A DNA stretch of 64,000 nucleotides from G963667675 sp964291545 (GTDB lineage Bacteria > Chloroflexota > Dehalococcoidia > Lucifugimonadales > UBA3495). This document shows, one piece after another, positions 1 through 9,040 of the stretch. The notes beneath the pieces are model-generated. The model ran no database searches. It was not told the DNA's origin and was given only the letters and a program-made list of their open reading frames with translations. A program made the position numbers and the translations under genes. The stretch covers positions 558,001-622,000 of the forward strand of contig OZ219861.1 in the NCBI GenBank assembly GCA_964291545.2, read 5' to 3'. The stretch's first letter is position 1. Every line of letters begins with the position of its first letter.

Positions 1-864
1 GCACCTGGGAATATAAGGGCACTCGTCAGGCAAGGCAATCATGTCCGGCGGGCTGCCAGCCAATGGGCGCAAGTTCTTCCCGGGGTCGTCCAACCGGGGA
101 ATGGACTGCAGCAGGGCCCAAGTGTAGGGATGCCGCGGACGCTTGAACAAGGGAACGACGTCCGCGGTCTCAACTATCGCCCCGGCGTACATGACGCCTA
201 CCCGCTGGGCCATGGTAGCTACCACCGCCATATCGTGGGTTATGAGCAAAATGGATGCGCGCCGCTCCCGGCAGAGACGGCGGAGGTGGTCGAGCACCTC
301 GGCTTGCAGCGTTACATCCAAGCCTGAGGTGGGTTCATCGGCGATCAGGAGCCGGGGGCCTAAGACCAACGCCATGGCCAACATGACCCGCTGGCACATT
401 CCGCCGCTCAGGTTAGACGGGTACTGGCCCATGACGCGCCGGGGATCTGGTATGCCCAGTTCACGCAGCATTTCCTGGCCCATATCGTAGGCCGAACGAG
501 GCCTCGCGTCGGTATGCAGGCGAATTACCTCCTCGATCTGGTCGCCGACCAGTTTCAGAGGGTTCAACGCCGACTGGGCGTCCTCGAAAATCAGCGAGAT
601 TGTCTGACCCCGAAGCCGGCGCAGATACTCCTCGTCGGCCCGGAGGAGGTCCACCCCGTCGTAGAAAACCGAGCCCTGGTCTATGGAAGCAGAAGGGGGC
701 AGCATGCCCATGATGGCCAGGGCCAGGGTGCTCTTTCCGGCGCCGCTTTCACCCACCAGGCAAAAGACCTCACCCTCATTCAGGGCCAAGTCGATGCCGT
801 TAAGGGCTTTGACATCGCCCTGTCGGGTCTGATAACGCGCGTACAGGTTTTCGATTCTCAGCAC
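1..864 (-). CDS. Oligopeptide/dipeptide ABC transporter ATP-binding protein (partial, C-terminus cut by window edge)
   Basis: This is the ATPase of a peptide-type importer (OppD/DppD family) that energises uptake across the cytoplasmic membrane. The frame is open from a GTG at 864 to the window edge (288 codons), so the C-terminus is missing. Walker A GESGAGKS lies at about residues 38-45, the LSGG signature near 151 and the Walker B region LLIADEP near 172. The sequence ends in the Pro/Cys-rich region typical of the oligopeptide subfamily (DECPYIPRC). An AAGGACG ribosome site precedes the GTG at good spacing. The partner permeases and binding protein would lie further left. The substrate cannot be read from sequence. 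Confidence 0.9.
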   Translation of the reverse strand, partial: MLRIENLYARYQTRQGDVKALNGIDLALNEGEVFCLVGESGAGKSTLALAIMGMLPPSASIDQGSVFYDGVDLLRADEEYLRRLRGQTISLIFEDAQSALNPLKLVGDQIEEVIRLHTDARPRSAYDMGQEMLRELGIPDPRRVMGQYPSNLSGGMCQRVMLAMALVLGPRLLIADEPTSGLDVTLQAEVLDHLRRLCRERRASILLITHDMAVVATMAQRVGVMYAGAIVETADVVPLFKRPRHPYTWALLQSIPRLDDPGKNLRPLAGSPPDMIALPDECPYIPRC

Positions 865-914
865 CCCAGTCGTCCTTCCAGCGGGCTAGAGCGCCAGCAT
901 CCTCAGGGCCCGGA

Positions 915-1562
915 TCAACTATCATTGGCCAAGTCGACCATCCGGAATCTGCCGGCCTTCAACTCGCGCTTGAGGTCGTCCAGGTTCCGGACGATGCCCG
1001 GGAAGTAGGTGGCGGCGGCGCCCACGTGTTTTGCCCGGTGGGCGTCGCTCCCGGCTGTAACGCCGGCGCCCAGCAACTTGCCAAGGTCCTGGGAGAAACG
1101 GTTTTGCTCGGAGGTCCCTCTACCGTTAATTCCTTCTATGGCGTCACACAACTTGAACAGCGGGTCTGCGCCGGCCTTGGTTAGCATCTCGGCCCTGGCG
1201 TCCAGCTCGCGGGCTGCTTCTTCAATGAATCGACGGCGATAAGGGTGGGCGGCAATCAACACTGCGTCCGCCTTACGGGCCGCGGCCTCAAGAAACCCAA
1301 GTTTATGCAGGCCGAAGACGTAGCTGGTCAGGCCGAAGACCAGGACGTGGCCTGCATCGGTGTTGATCTCAGAGCCAGGCAGGACCAGAAAATTGTGCCG
1401 GCGAGACAGGGCCTCTATTTCCTGGGCAGGCCAGAAAGCGTCATGTTCGGTGAGACAGATGCCGTCTAGGCCGGCCGACTTCGCTGCTTCGACCAACTCA
1501 TCGGGGGACATGAAGCTGTCATCGGACTTTGGGTAGGTGTGGCTGTGGAGGTCGATTACCAA
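915..1562 (-). CDS. PHP-domain metal-dependent phosphoesterase-like protein
   Basis: This 215-residue protein belongs to the PHP superfamily, whose members use clustered His/Asp/Glu to bind metals and hydrolyse phosphoesters. Visible motifs are DLHSH (residues 4-8), TEHD (38-41), a Glu in GSEINTD near 65, and GSDAH near 171-175. The start is a TTG at 1562, supported by an AAGGGG ribosome site 5-6 nt upstream. It follows ftsK on the same strand after 133 nt and precedes the ABC ATPase by 50 nt. The substrate is unknown. Stand-alone PHP proteins of this size include 3',5'-nucleotide phosphatases and histidinol-phosphatase-like enzymes. Confidence 0.85.
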   Translation of the reverse strand: MVIDLHSHTYPKSDDSFMSPDELVEAAKSAGLDGICLTEHDAFWPAQEIEALSRRHNFLVLPGSEINTDAGHVLVFGLTSYVFGLHKLGFLEAAARKADAVLIAAHPYRRRFIEEAARELDARAEMLTKAGADPLFKLCDAIEGINGRGTSEQNRFSQDLGKLLGAGVTAGSDAHRAKHVGAAATYFPGIVRNLDDLKRELKAGRFRMVDLANDS

Positions 1563-1695
1563 TGAGTCCCCTTGTCGGCGCCGTCAGGCCGAGGCGGTAC
1601 TGGTACGAAATGTAGTCAAGCCTGGAGGCGAAGCCATGATACCAAAGGAGGGAACGGCATCGCCACAAGCACTACGGGGAGGACCGCGATAGGGA

Positions 1696-3912
1696 CTAAC
1701 GAGAGACCAGCAGGCCTTCGTCTTCCAGCGATTCCATCAACTGGGAAGCCCGTGAACCACCGATCTTCAGCCGCCTTTCCAGCAGGGATGAGGACAAATT
1801 GGGCAGGCGGACGGCGAGATCGCGGGCCTGGTCCAACAATCTATCGTCCGAGCCTTCGTCTTCGCAATCTTCAGCGTCCGGGTCACCAATGGGGATAACC
1901 GGCAGGGGAGGTCCTTCCTGCTTCACCCAGTGGTCGACCAGTTCCTCAACTTCCTTGTCGTAGACCAAAGTTGCTTGTACGCGCCGGGGTTTGGGAGACT
2001 CGTTGTTCAGGAGGAGCATGTCGCCCTTGCCCAGGAGTTTCTCGGCGCCGATGGTGTCCAATATGACTCGGGAGTCCACCTGGGACGCCACGGCGAAGGC
2101 CACCCTGGTGGGTATATTGGCCTTGAGCAACCCGGTCACCACGTTGACGGACGGGCGCTGGGTGGCCAAAACCAGGTGGATACCGGTAGCGCGGCCCAAT
2201 TGAGCCAGGCGGACCAAGTTCTGCTCAACCTCGAAGCCCCCGGCAATCATCAGGTCGGCCAGCTCGTCGACGACCAACACAAGGAAAGGCCAAGGCTCTG
2301 GAGCCTTCTTGTTGTAAGCGGCCAGGTTGCGGACGCCCTCGTCCTCCATGACCTTGTAGCGGCGCATCATCTCGCGCATCAAGCCCAGGAGGGCAGTGTT
2401 GACCTCGTCAATTTCCGTGATTACCGGGGCCATCAGGTGGGGAATTCCGTTGAAGGGTGTCAACTCCACCCTCTTGGGGTCTACCATCAAGAACCGAAGC
2501 TCGTCCGGGGGCTTGGTCAACAGGAGGGAGGCGATAATTGAATTGATGCAGACGCTCTTGCCGCTGCCGGTGGCCCCGGCGATCAACATGTGGGGGAGCG
2601 CCGCCAGGTCCAATGAAACGGGAGCGCCGCCGGCATCTTGTCCTATTGCCATGGGAAGCCCGTTCTTGGCGACAAGGGAGTTGAAAGACTGGTTGGACAT
2701 AACTTCCCGCAAATGGACCTTGGCGGGCGAGGGGTTGGGCACTTCCAGCCCCACCAGTCCCTCTCCAGGTATGGGCGCCTCGATACGCAGGTAGGGCGTC
2801 TGGAGGGCCAAAGCAAGGTCTTGCTCCCTTCCCAAGATGTCCCGGACTTTGATGCGGCTGCGCTGGCCGTTTTCCTCGTCGTCTTCGCCCTTGGCGGCGT
2901 CCCGTTTCTTGGACAGCCACCCGGGCACCAGTCCGAATTGGACGACCCTGGGGCCCGCCTTGATCTCCTTGACCTCGACCACGACGCCGTGGTCGGTCAA
3001 CGTGCTTTCGATGTTCCGGCCCATCTCCTGCAACTCGGCTTGAGAATTCTCGCGAGTCTCAGGGGGACTCAACAGTTCAATGCTGGGGAGTTGCCAATGC
3101 GGGCCCGCCGGCTGGTCTGCTCCCCGGCCGGCACGGGCAGGGACCGCAGGGAGTGGATCCCCTGGACCGGACGACCAACTGGGAATCGTCCCGGCTTCGG
3201 CGTCGGCCCATGGGCCGGGCTCATAAGCGGTTGCAGATTCAGCGGTATCCTGCTTGCGCCCTCCCCGGTCTGGTCGGCGGAGCACCAATGCCCAGGTCCG
3301 GGCGAGGAAACGCCAGATGGATGCGAAGAACGGGCGTATGCGCCGGTCTGCGAACAGCCAGCTTTGGCGGAGGCCCTTGTATATATAGATCGGCGTGTAA
3401 TAGACAGCCAGCCCCATGTAGATCAAGCCTTGCCAATAGACCCGCCCCACCGGCCGGGAAAGGAGCAGCAGAGGGGAAAGAAGGGCGATAGCAGCCAACT
3501 TGGCCACCGCCAAACCGAGGGGCGACCCACCCAATAGCTGGCCCCAGCTTCCGCTGAGCCCGGTGTCGGCGAGTGTCCCGCCACTGGCGTGGAACAGGGA
3601 CAGCACGCCTATGGAGACACCGGCCAGAGCAGCCGCGGCCACGCACCACCGCCAGGTCTTGCGCACGGCTCTGCGGTAGTGGGCGGCGGCGGTGATGGCT
3701 ACGGCCAGCCATAGTCCCACCGGAATCCAGCCGTAACCGAGAGACTCCACGAACCAGCCCCTGGAGCCCGGCGACCACCAGAACCACACCCCCGCGGCGA
3801 TAGCCAGGGCAGCCAAGAGCAGGCCCTTAGCAGCGGGAGAGGGGCCTCCACGTATTAACTGGATAAACGAAAAACGTGAAACTCGCGTCGGCCGACGTGA
3901 GGACCGTGCCAT
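1696..3912 (-). CDS. ftsK: DNA translocase FtsK/SpoIIIE
   Basis: This is a membrane-anchored DNA pump that moves chromosome termini through the division septum. The roughly 738-residue protein has several hydrophobic segments in the first 190 residues and a Pro/Gly-rich linker. The alpha/beta motor carries Walker A GATGSGKS at about 446-453 and a Walker B region LVLVVDELADLM near 540. The C-terminal gamma winged helix (about 690-738) includes GGSRASQLMESLEDEG. I chose the ATG at 3912 because GGAGG sits 5 nt upstream. An in-frame ATG at 3924 has no ribosome site. It lies 54 nt downstream of the RNase J gene on the same strand. Confidence 0.95.
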   Translation of the reverse strand: MARSSRRPTRVSRFSFIQLIRGGPSPAAKGLLLAALAIAAGVWFWWSPGSRGWFVESLGYGWIPVGLWLAVAITAAAHYRRAVRKTWRWCVAAAALAGVSIGVLSLFHASGGTLADTGLSGSWGQLLGGSPLGLAVAKLAAIALLSPLLLLSRPVGRVYWQGLIYMGLAVYYTPIYIYKGLRQSWLFADRRIRPFFASIWRFLARTWALVLRRPDRGGRKQDTAESATAYEPGPWADAEAGTIPSWSSGPGDPLPAVPARAGRGADQPAGPHWQLPSIELLSPPETRENSQAELQEMGRNIESTLTDHGVVVEVKEIKAGPRVVQFGLVPGWLSKKRDAAKGEDDEENGQRSRIKVRDILGREQDLALALQTPYLRIEAPIPGEGLVGLEVPNPSPAKVHLREVMSNQSFNSLVAKNGLPMAIGQDAGGAPVSLDLAALPHMLIAGATGSGKSVCINSIIASLLLTKPPDELRFLMVDPKRVELTPFNGIPHLMAPVITEIDEVNTALLGLMREMMRRYKVMEDEGVRNLAAYNKKAPEPWPFLVLVVDELADLMIAGGFEVEQNLVRLAQLGRATGIHLVLATQRPSVNVVTGLLKANIPTRVAFAVASQVDSRVILDTIGAEKLLGKGDMLLLNNESPKPRRVQATLVYDKEVEELVDHWVKQEGPPLPVIPIGDPDAEDCEDEGSDDRLLDQARDLAVRLPNLSSSLLERRLKIGGSRASQLMESLEDEGLLVSR

Positions 3913-3966
3913 GGGAACCTCCATGGGCAGAGCAACAGGAGGGGACCGGAACGAACTAAAGCCCGC

Positions 3967-5625
3967 TTATATTTCCAGTACCACTGGAATAATCATAGGG
4001 CGTCGGCCGGTGGCGTTAGCTATGAGTCCGCGGGCAGTTTTCCTGATTTTGTCGTTGGTCGGCCCATGGGAGCCCGGCATTTCAGGGGAGGAGTGGAGGA
4101 TTCCTTCCACCTCTGCAATTATCTGTTGATAGAGTTCGCCGGTCTCTTCTTCATCGATAAAGCCGCTGCTGACTATCTTTGGCGTAGCCGCCGGCAAGCC
4201 GGTGTCCTTGTCTGCGGAAAGAACAATCACGACGACGCCGTCTTTGGAGAGTTCCCGCCGCTGGGTGAGCACCTGGCTACGGTCATCCCTCGCTGTAAGC
4301 CCGTCTATGAATATGGGGCCGGCCGGCACTCTATCCACCACCTGCGCCGAGTCACCGGATATCTCCAGCACATCTCCGTCTTCCAGCACGAAGATTCCAG
4401 ATTCGGCAAGACCCTGGTCCCAGGCCAACTGGGCGTGGGCCATCAGGTGGCGGTACTCGCCGTGCACCGGCACGAAGTATCGCGGCCTTACCAGGCTGAG
4501 CACCATTTTCAACTCTTCCTGGCTGGCGTGGCCATGGACGTGGACCAACGCCACCCGGTCGTACAAGACCTTGGCGCCCTGCCGGAGCAAGTTATCTATG
4601 GTTCGGCTGACGGCCAATTCGTTTCCGGGAATAGGAGTCGCCGAGATGACTATGGTGTCCCCTTCCATGAGCCGCACGTCACGGTGGTCCCCGTTGGCGA
4701 TGCGCACCAGGGCCGAGGTGGGCTCGCCCTGGCTTCCAGTGGTCATCAAGACCACTTTCTCGGGAGGCATGCGGCGGGTTTCAGCCACCGGCAGCAACAC
4801 GCCCGGCGGGACCTTGAGATAACCGGTATCAGAGGCAACCTGAACGCTGTCCACCATGCTGCGGCCGATGATGCTGACTTTTCTGCCGTGCTTGCCGGCG
4901 GCGTCCAACACCTGTTGGACTCTGGATACCAGAGAAGCGAACGAGGCTACCATCACCCGGCCGGGAGCATCTCCGATGGCCCGGTCCAAGGCCTCACCCA
5001 CGACCCTCTCGGAAGGAGTGTATCCCGGCTTCTCGGCGTAGGTGGAGTCGGACAGCAGGGCAAGCACTCCCTGGGAGCCGTATCGGGCCAGGGTCGCCAG
5101 GTCTATGGTGCGGCCGTCCACCGGGGTGTGGTCGATTTTGAAGTCGCCGGTGTGTATCACCGTGCCTGCGGATGTTTCGATGGCGATGCCCATGGCGTCG
5201 GGGATACTGTGGCACACCCGGAACCAACTGGCGCGGATGTTGTCGCCGAACTGGTACGGTATGCCAGGTTCTATGGTCTCGAGAGTGGCGCCGCGTGCAG
5301 CCCGCCGCTCTTTGAGCTTGACGGAAATAAGACCATGGGCAAGGCCCGGCGCATATACCGGGACATCCAGTTGCGGCAGTACGAAGGGAAGGGCGCCGAT
5401 ATGGTCTTCATGTCCGTGCGTAATGAGGATGCCGCGGACCTGGTCCTGGCGTTCCAGCAGGTACGTCACGTCGGGAATGATCAAGTCGACTCCCAACATG
5501 TCCTCGTCGGGGAACTGGACCCCGCAATCGATGACGACGATATCGCCGCCACACTCCAGGGCCATCATGTTCTTGCCGATCTCCCCGAGCCCGCCCAGGG
5601 GGATGATGCGTAGATTAGGCGTCAA
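3967..5625 (-). CDS. rnj: Ribonuclease J (metallo-beta-lactamase/beta-CASP)
   Basis: RNase J is a 5'-3' exo- and endoribonuclease used in mRNA decay and rRNA processing. The 552-residue protein has the family start (PLGGLGEIGKNM), the metal-binding HGHEDHIGALP near residues 70-80, the beta-CASP region and the conserved HVHGHASQEE near 365, followed by the usual C-terminal domain. Length fits the family. The likely start is a TTG at 5625, 14 nt after the stop of the uracil-DNA glycosylase gene, which implies cotranscription. No strong ribosome site is visible, so the exact start is uncertain. Confidence 0.95.
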   Translation of the reverse strand: MTPNLRIIPLGGLGEIGKNMMALECGGDIVVIDCGVQFPDEDMLGVDLIIPDVTYLLERQDQVRGILITHGHEDHIGALPFVLPQLDVPVYAPGLAHGLISVKLKERRAARGATLETIEPGIPYQFGDNIRASWFRVCHSIPDAMGIAIETSAGTVIHTGDFKIDHTPVDGRTIDLATLARYGSQGVLALLSDSTYAEKPGYTPSERVVGEALDRAIGDAPGRVMVASFASLVSRVQQVLDAAGKHGRKVSIIGRSMVDSVQVASDTGYLKVPPGVLLPVAETRRMPPEKVVLMTTGSQGEPTSALVRIANGDHRDVRLMEGDTIVISATPIPGNELAVSRTIDNLLRQGAKVLYDRVALVHVHGHASQEELKMVLSLVRPRYFVPVHGEYRHLMAHAQLAWDQGLAESGIFVLEDGDVLEISGDSAQVVDRVPAGPIFIDGLTARDDRSQVLTQRRELSKDGVVVIVLSADKDTGLPAATPKIVSSGFIDEEETGELYQQIIAEVEGILHSSPEMPGSHGPTNDKIRKTARGLIANATGRRPMIIPVVLEI

Positions 5626-5639
5626 TTTACGGATAAACC

Positions 5640-6272
5640 CTAGAAGAGGTTCAGTTGCTCTGGGGAGTAAGTTTCCCGCTGTTCTGTTTCAGCTTGAACC
5701 GGAGTGGAATGTAGTGATTCTTCCAATATCGATGGAATTGCCTGGAAGTCCTGAATTATGGAGGCCCGCAACTCCTGGCGGCGCAGGCCGGCCGCGGGAT
5801 GCATCACCGGGTAGACTCTGCGGCCATTCTTTTCCCGGACCCTGCCCCGCACCCGGCTAATACTTTCGCCGGGAAAGAAATATCCCAGCGAGAACCGGCC
5901 CAACGTCACGATTAACCTGGGGTTGACCAGTTCGATCTGTCGTTCCAAGTACTTCTGGCAAGCGGAGATTTCGTGGGGCATAGGGTCGCGGTTCTCGGGC
6001 GGGCGGCATTTGATCATGTTGGCAATGAATACCTGCTGCCGGTTGGTGCCGATAGAAGCCAACAGGCCATCTAGGAACTGTCCTGCAGGACCAACGAATG
6101 GGCGGCCTTGCCGGTCTTCGTGAAATCCCGGTCCCTCGCCTATGAACATCAAGTCGGCGTCTTCAGGGCCTTCTCCGGGCACGGCATTGGTGCGGGTCTG
6201 CGACAAGGGGCAATCGGTGCAATGTTGGACCAGTTGAGCAACCTCATGCAAACTGTCCATAGCCCCCGTCAC
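5640..6272 (-). CDS. Uracil-DNA glycosylase, family 4 (Fe-S type)
   Basis: This enzyme removes uracil from DNA and starts base-excision repair. The 210-residue protein has the Fe-S ligand pattern of family 4: a CxxC pair (residues 18 and 21), a Cys in IKCRPP (about 89) and one near 105. It also has the active-site motifs GEGPG (about 46-50) and HPAA (about 158). The last six residues are EQLNLF, which resembles the beta-clamp-binding pentapeptide consensus QL[SD]LF; see findings. The first codon is GTG at 6272. An ATG at 6260 would give 206 residues and is equally possible. It sits just upstream of the RNase J gene. Confidence 0.93.
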   Translation of the reverse strand: MTGAMDSLHEVAQLVQHCTDCPLSQTRTNAVPGEGPEDADLMFIGEGPGFHEDRQGRPFVGPAGQFLDGLLASIGTNRQQVFIANMIKCRPPENRDPMPHEISACQKYLERQIELVNPRLIVTLGRFSLGYFFPGESISRVRGRVREKNGRRVYPVMHPAAGLRRQELRASIIQDFQAIPSILEESLHSTPVQAETEQRETYSPEQLNLF

Positions 6273-6359
6273 CCCGATTGTGATTTGTTAAGCTGTTACG
6301 TTCAATGAGCTACGGCAACACCCGCCCTATGTGGTACGAACCTCGGGCGGTTAGCCCCA

Positions 6360-6620
6360 TTAGGCATCCGTGACGCCATGTTCCTTCAGATAAGCGACGG
6401 CGTCGCCGACGGTAGCGATGTTTGCGGCGTCTTCGTCCGATATTTCCAACGACTGGCCTTCGGTGGAGAACTCTTCTTCGAAAGCCATAATCAACTCGAC
6501 CAAGTCCAAAGAGTCGGCATCGAGGTCCTCTACAAATGAGGAACCTTCGGTCACGTTCTCCTCGTCAACTCCTAATTTATCTACTGCGATTGCTCTTACG
6601 CGTTCATAGATGGTGGACAA
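6360..6620 (-). CDS. acpP: Acyl carrier protein
   Basis: This small acidic protein carries growing acyl chains on a phosphopantetheine arm in fatty-acid synthesis. The 86 residues contain the modification site DLDADSLDLVEL, with the Ser near residue 36 as the attachment point. The start is a TTG at 6620 with GGGAG 8 nt upstream. The overlapping ATG there is in another frame that stops at once. It follows nusB by 4 nt and is the last gene of the DUF177-rpmF-fabD-nusB-acpP block. The C-terminal extension after YLKEHG is short, and the length is slightly above the usual 77-80. Confidence 0.96.
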   Translation of the reverse strand: MSTIYERVRAIAVDKLGVDEENVTEGSSFVEDLDADSLDLVELIMAFEEEFSTEGQSLEISDEDAANIATVGDAVAYLKEHGVTDA

Positions 6621-6624
6621 GCCG

Positions 6625-7089
6625 TCATCTCCCTTCCTGCCGGGTATTGGCGGTGGTTGGCACCGCCTGATCCAATTCAGTCATTACGGACCCGAGAACA
6701 CCGTTAACGAACCGGGCGGAGCTGTCGCTGCCGAACACCTTGGCCAACTCTACGGCCTCGTCTACGGCAGTCTTCGGAGGCACGTTGGGGGTATGCAACA
6801 ATTCAAACAAAGCGATCCGTAGAATACTCCGGTCAACCGCCGACAACATCGGCACCGGCCACGCCGGAGCGTAACGCTGTATTATGGTGTCCAAGTCCGA
6901 TTTGCTGTTGGTTACTCCTCTGATCAGGGAGGAACCAAATTCGACAGTAGGCGCTTCCAACACGTCTTCATCGGCCAGCCAGGCCAACGCGGACTGAGCG
7001 TCCTCACCTTTGACTTCGGCCGCGAACAGCGATTGAAGGGCAGCCATTCTAGCCCTGCGTCTTAGGTCCTTGGGCTTTACCTGGGACAT
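6625..7089 (-). CDS. nusB: Transcription antitermination factor NusB
   Basis: NusB binds boxA RNA with ribosomal protein S10 and supports antitermination of rRNA operons. The 154-residue all-helical protein has the usual N-terminal RRRARMAALQSLFAAE. It ends in the family core from AVDRSILRIALFELL through KTAVDEAVELAKVFGSDSSARFVNGVLG. Length and order match the family. It starts with ATG at 7089, 25 nt after the fabD stop, and its stop lies 4 nt before acpP. This coupling of nusB with fatty-acid genes suggests coordination of ribosome and membrane supply, which is an inference from position only. Confidence 0.95.
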   Translation of the reverse strand: MSQVKPKDLRRRARMAALQSLFAAEVKGEDAQSALAWLADEDVLEAPTVEFGSSLIRGVTNSKSDLDTIIQRYAPAWPVPMLSAVDRSILRIALFELLHTPNVPPKTAVDEAVELAKVFGSDSSARFVNGVLGSVMTELDQAVPTTANTRQEGR

Positions 7090-7114
7090 GGTCGCTTAAG
7101 GGGCGTCGGAAGTG

Positions 7115-8074
7115 CTAAGCCGCTTCCGGCGATAGCTTGCTAATGGACTCCGGATCCGACAGCGAGATCGCCTCGACCCCGCGGTCTATCCGTTTGATCA
7201 AGCCAGCCAGGACCCCGGCGGGCCCAAACTCCAGGAACTGGGACACGCCGGAGGCTACCATGTACCTGACGTTCTCTTTCCAATGGACACACTGACACAG
7301 TCCATGGATCAACTCTTCCTTGACCGCCTCACCCGACGTAAGGGTGGAGCAGTCGGAATTTGCAATGATGGGAATCTGTGGGTCCCTGAAGTGCAGGGCG
7401 TCTACAGCATGGGTCAGCCCCACCTTTGCATCCTGCATGCAAGACGAGTGAAATGCGCCGCTAACCGGCAGCGGAATCGTCCGCTTAGCGCCCCGGGCAA
7501 AGGCGAGGTCAACGGCCCGCGCCACCGCCATTTTGTCTCCACTGACTACTATTTGGTCGTCGGAGTTGATGTTGGCCAACTCGACGCCGGTTTCAGAGCA
7601 GATTTGCTCCAAGGCAAACTCATTCAAACCGATGACGGCCGCCATGCTCCCGGGATGGTCCTTGGAGGCCTGCTGCATAAGCCGGCCACGTTCGCGGGCA
7701 AGCATCACGGCGTCCCGGAACTCGATTACGTCGGCCACAACCATTGCAGTGTACTCACCCAGGCTATGGCCAGCCAACACTGCAGGTTTGGAAGCTGCCG
7801 GGCCGGCCATCTCCTCCCATGCCTTCCAACAGGCTATGCTGACCGCCATGATGGCCGGTTGGGAGTTGATGGTGTCCTGGAGCTCCGGGCCGGGCCCATT
7901 GAACATTAAGCCCGACAAATCACAGCCAAGAGTTGCATCGGCCTCTTGGAAGACTTCTTTGGCCGCAGGGGAGGCACGAAAAAGCTCCAAGCCCATTCCG
8001 ACGGACTGGGAGCCCTGCCCAGGGAAAACATAAGCCTGCTTCTTGGCGCTCTGCTTGTCTACTGTGGTCTTCAT
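7115..8074 (-). CDS. fabD: Malonyl-CoA:ACP transacylase
   Basis: FabD loads malonyl units from CoA onto acyl carrier protein for fatty-acid synthesis. The 319-residue protein shows FPGQGSQSVGMG at residues 17-28, the nucleophile elbow GHSLGEY with the catalytic Ser, and the late His in SGAFHSS. I chose the ATG at 8074. A TTG at 8110 would add 12 residues (MTQFWK...) that do not look like family sequence. Neither start has a convincing ribosome site. It lies between rpmF and nusB, and its acceptor acpP is two genes downstream. Confidence 0.95.
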   Translation of the reverse strand: MKTTVDKQSAKKQAYVFPGQGSQSVGMGLELFRASPAAKEVFQEADATLGCDLSGLMFNGPGPELQDTINSQPAIMAVSIACWKAWEEMAGPAASKPAVLAGHSLGEYTAMVVADVIEFRDAVMLARERGRLMQQASKDHPGSMAAVIGLNEFALEQICSETGVELANINSDDQIVVSGDKMAVARAVDLAFARGAKRTIPLPVSGAFHSSCMQDAKVGLTHAVDALHFRDPQIPIIANSDCSTLTSGEAVKEELIHGLCQCVHWKENVRYMVASGVSQFLEFGPAGVLAGLIKRIDRGVEAISLSDPESISKLSPEAA

Positions 8075-8174
8075 TCTACTGCACCAAACCGCTTTCCAGA
8101 ATTGAGTCAACTGGAGCGGGACTGAGACGTGAGGTCAAGGATATTCCGTATCTTCGTCCGGCCCTGCAGACCGG

Positions 8175-8357
8175 CTACACCGAGGCCTCTACGACCTGCC
8201 GGCCGCGATAGAAGCCGCATTGAGGGCAGACGGCGTGGGGCAACTTGGCGCTGCGGCAGCGCGGGCAATAGGCAGGGTTGACGGGCTTCAACTTGTGAGA
8301 GCTGAGCCGCCGTCCCTTCCGCGCCCTGGTCAGCTTTTTATTTGGTACTGCACCCAT
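8175..8357 (-). CDS. rpmF: 50S ribosomal protein L32
   Basis: This is a 60-residue structural protein of the large ribosomal subunit. It has the family N-terminus AVPNKKLTRARKGRR and a zinc-ribbon form with CPRC and CPQC pairs (about residues 31-34 and 44-47). It overlaps the upstream DUF177 gene by 20 nt, which implies translational coupling. DUF177-rpmF-fab is a widely conserved order in bacteria. The start ATG is at 8357. Confidence 0.95.
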   Translation of the reverse strand: MGAVPNKKLTRARKGRRLSSHKLKPVNPAYCPRCRSAKLPHAVCPQCGFYRGRQVVEASV

Positions 8358-8868
8358 GCTTCATCAAGTCCGAGAGGGCCCACCAGCGACGGTCCTCCGG
8401 CGCATCCTGGCATTCGCAGCGACTCGAGTTCAAATCGGCGCCGCACCACTGGCACAGTCCGAGACAGTCTCGGCTGCACAGTGGTTTCATTGGCGTATCG
8501 GTTACAACGTATTCTCTAATGACGTCGGCGAGATCCAAGACGTGGTTCCTATCAATGAGAGAGTTGTCATCGGCTTCGACCGGAACCAACTGAGCTTGCC
8601 CAGTTTGGACGCTGACGGTAGGAAAAAACTCTTCTTCTATGGAAAGGTTGGATGAGTGGCAGTAGTTGCCTAGACACCTGCTGCAAGCCAAAGTCGAACT
8701 AACCTGGAGTGTCGCCCTGGCCAGTACGCCTCGATGGGTCCTGAGAAAGTTCACGGGGCCCCGGGCCGCCTCAGCGAAGCTATCAGGGCCGGCAAAGCTC
8801 TCATCAAGTTGGTATTGGCGACTTGAGCCGGTGGGCTCTTTCAACAATTGTGCGAGATTATAACGCAT
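8338..8868 (-). CDS. DUF177 / YceD-family protein
   Basis: This is a 176-residue member of the DUF177 (YceD) family, which in bacteria and plastids is linked to 23S rRNA accumulation and nearly always precedes rpmF. The sequence shows the family core LACSRCLGNYCHSSNLSIEEEF and a Cys-rich tail (CSRDCLGLCQWCGADL) that probably binds zinc. I chose the ATG at 8868 over a GTG at 8889. The promoter at 8909-8939 would start transcription near 8902, leaving only about 13 nt before the GTG but a normal leader for the ATG. The 3' end overlaps rpmF. Confidence 0.88.
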   Translation of the reverse strand: MRYNLAQLLKEPTGSSRQYQLDESFAGPDSFAEAARGPVNFLRTHRGVLARATLQVSSTLACSRCLGNYCHSSNLSIEEEFFPTVSVQTGQAQLVPVEADDNSLIDRNHVLDLADVIREYVVTDTPMKPLCSRDCLGLCQWCGADLNSSRCECQDAPEDRRWWALSDLMKHGCSTK

Positions 8869-8908
8869 AGGAACCCTGTGGGTTGCCACCCCTGAAAAGC
8901 CGAGGGTA

Positions 8909-8939
8909 ATTATAAGAGGCTCTGTATCATCGCTGTCAA
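8909..8939 (-). promoter_or_regulatory. sigma70-type promoter for DUF177-rpmF-fabD-nusB-acpP
   Basis: Reading the minus strand, a perfect TTGACA (8939-8934) is followed after 19 nt by a perfect TATAAT (8914-8909). The 19-nt spacer is longer than the 17-nt optimum. The predicted transcript start near 8902 lies about 34 nt before the DUF177 ATG. No other gene lies in the path, so this is the likely operon promoter. Confidence 0.7.
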
Positions 8940-9040
8940 GGGGGAGTCCTCGACGATGGCGCGAGATTTCGGCTTAACGGCAGTCATCAGGGAAGCAACA
9001 TATTTATGCCGGCAGCCCACACCCAGTGTTGAAGACACGG

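Noticed and set aside
4066..5613. A 515-codon open frame on the plus strand opposite the RNase J gene
   Set aside because: It is a shadow frame created by the GC-rich third positions of the RNase J gene; the RNase J translation has clear family motifs while this one has none.
6321..6350. Intrinsic terminator after acpP
   Set aside because: A CCGCCC/GGGCGG hairpin is present but the loop is long and no T-run follows on the minus strand.
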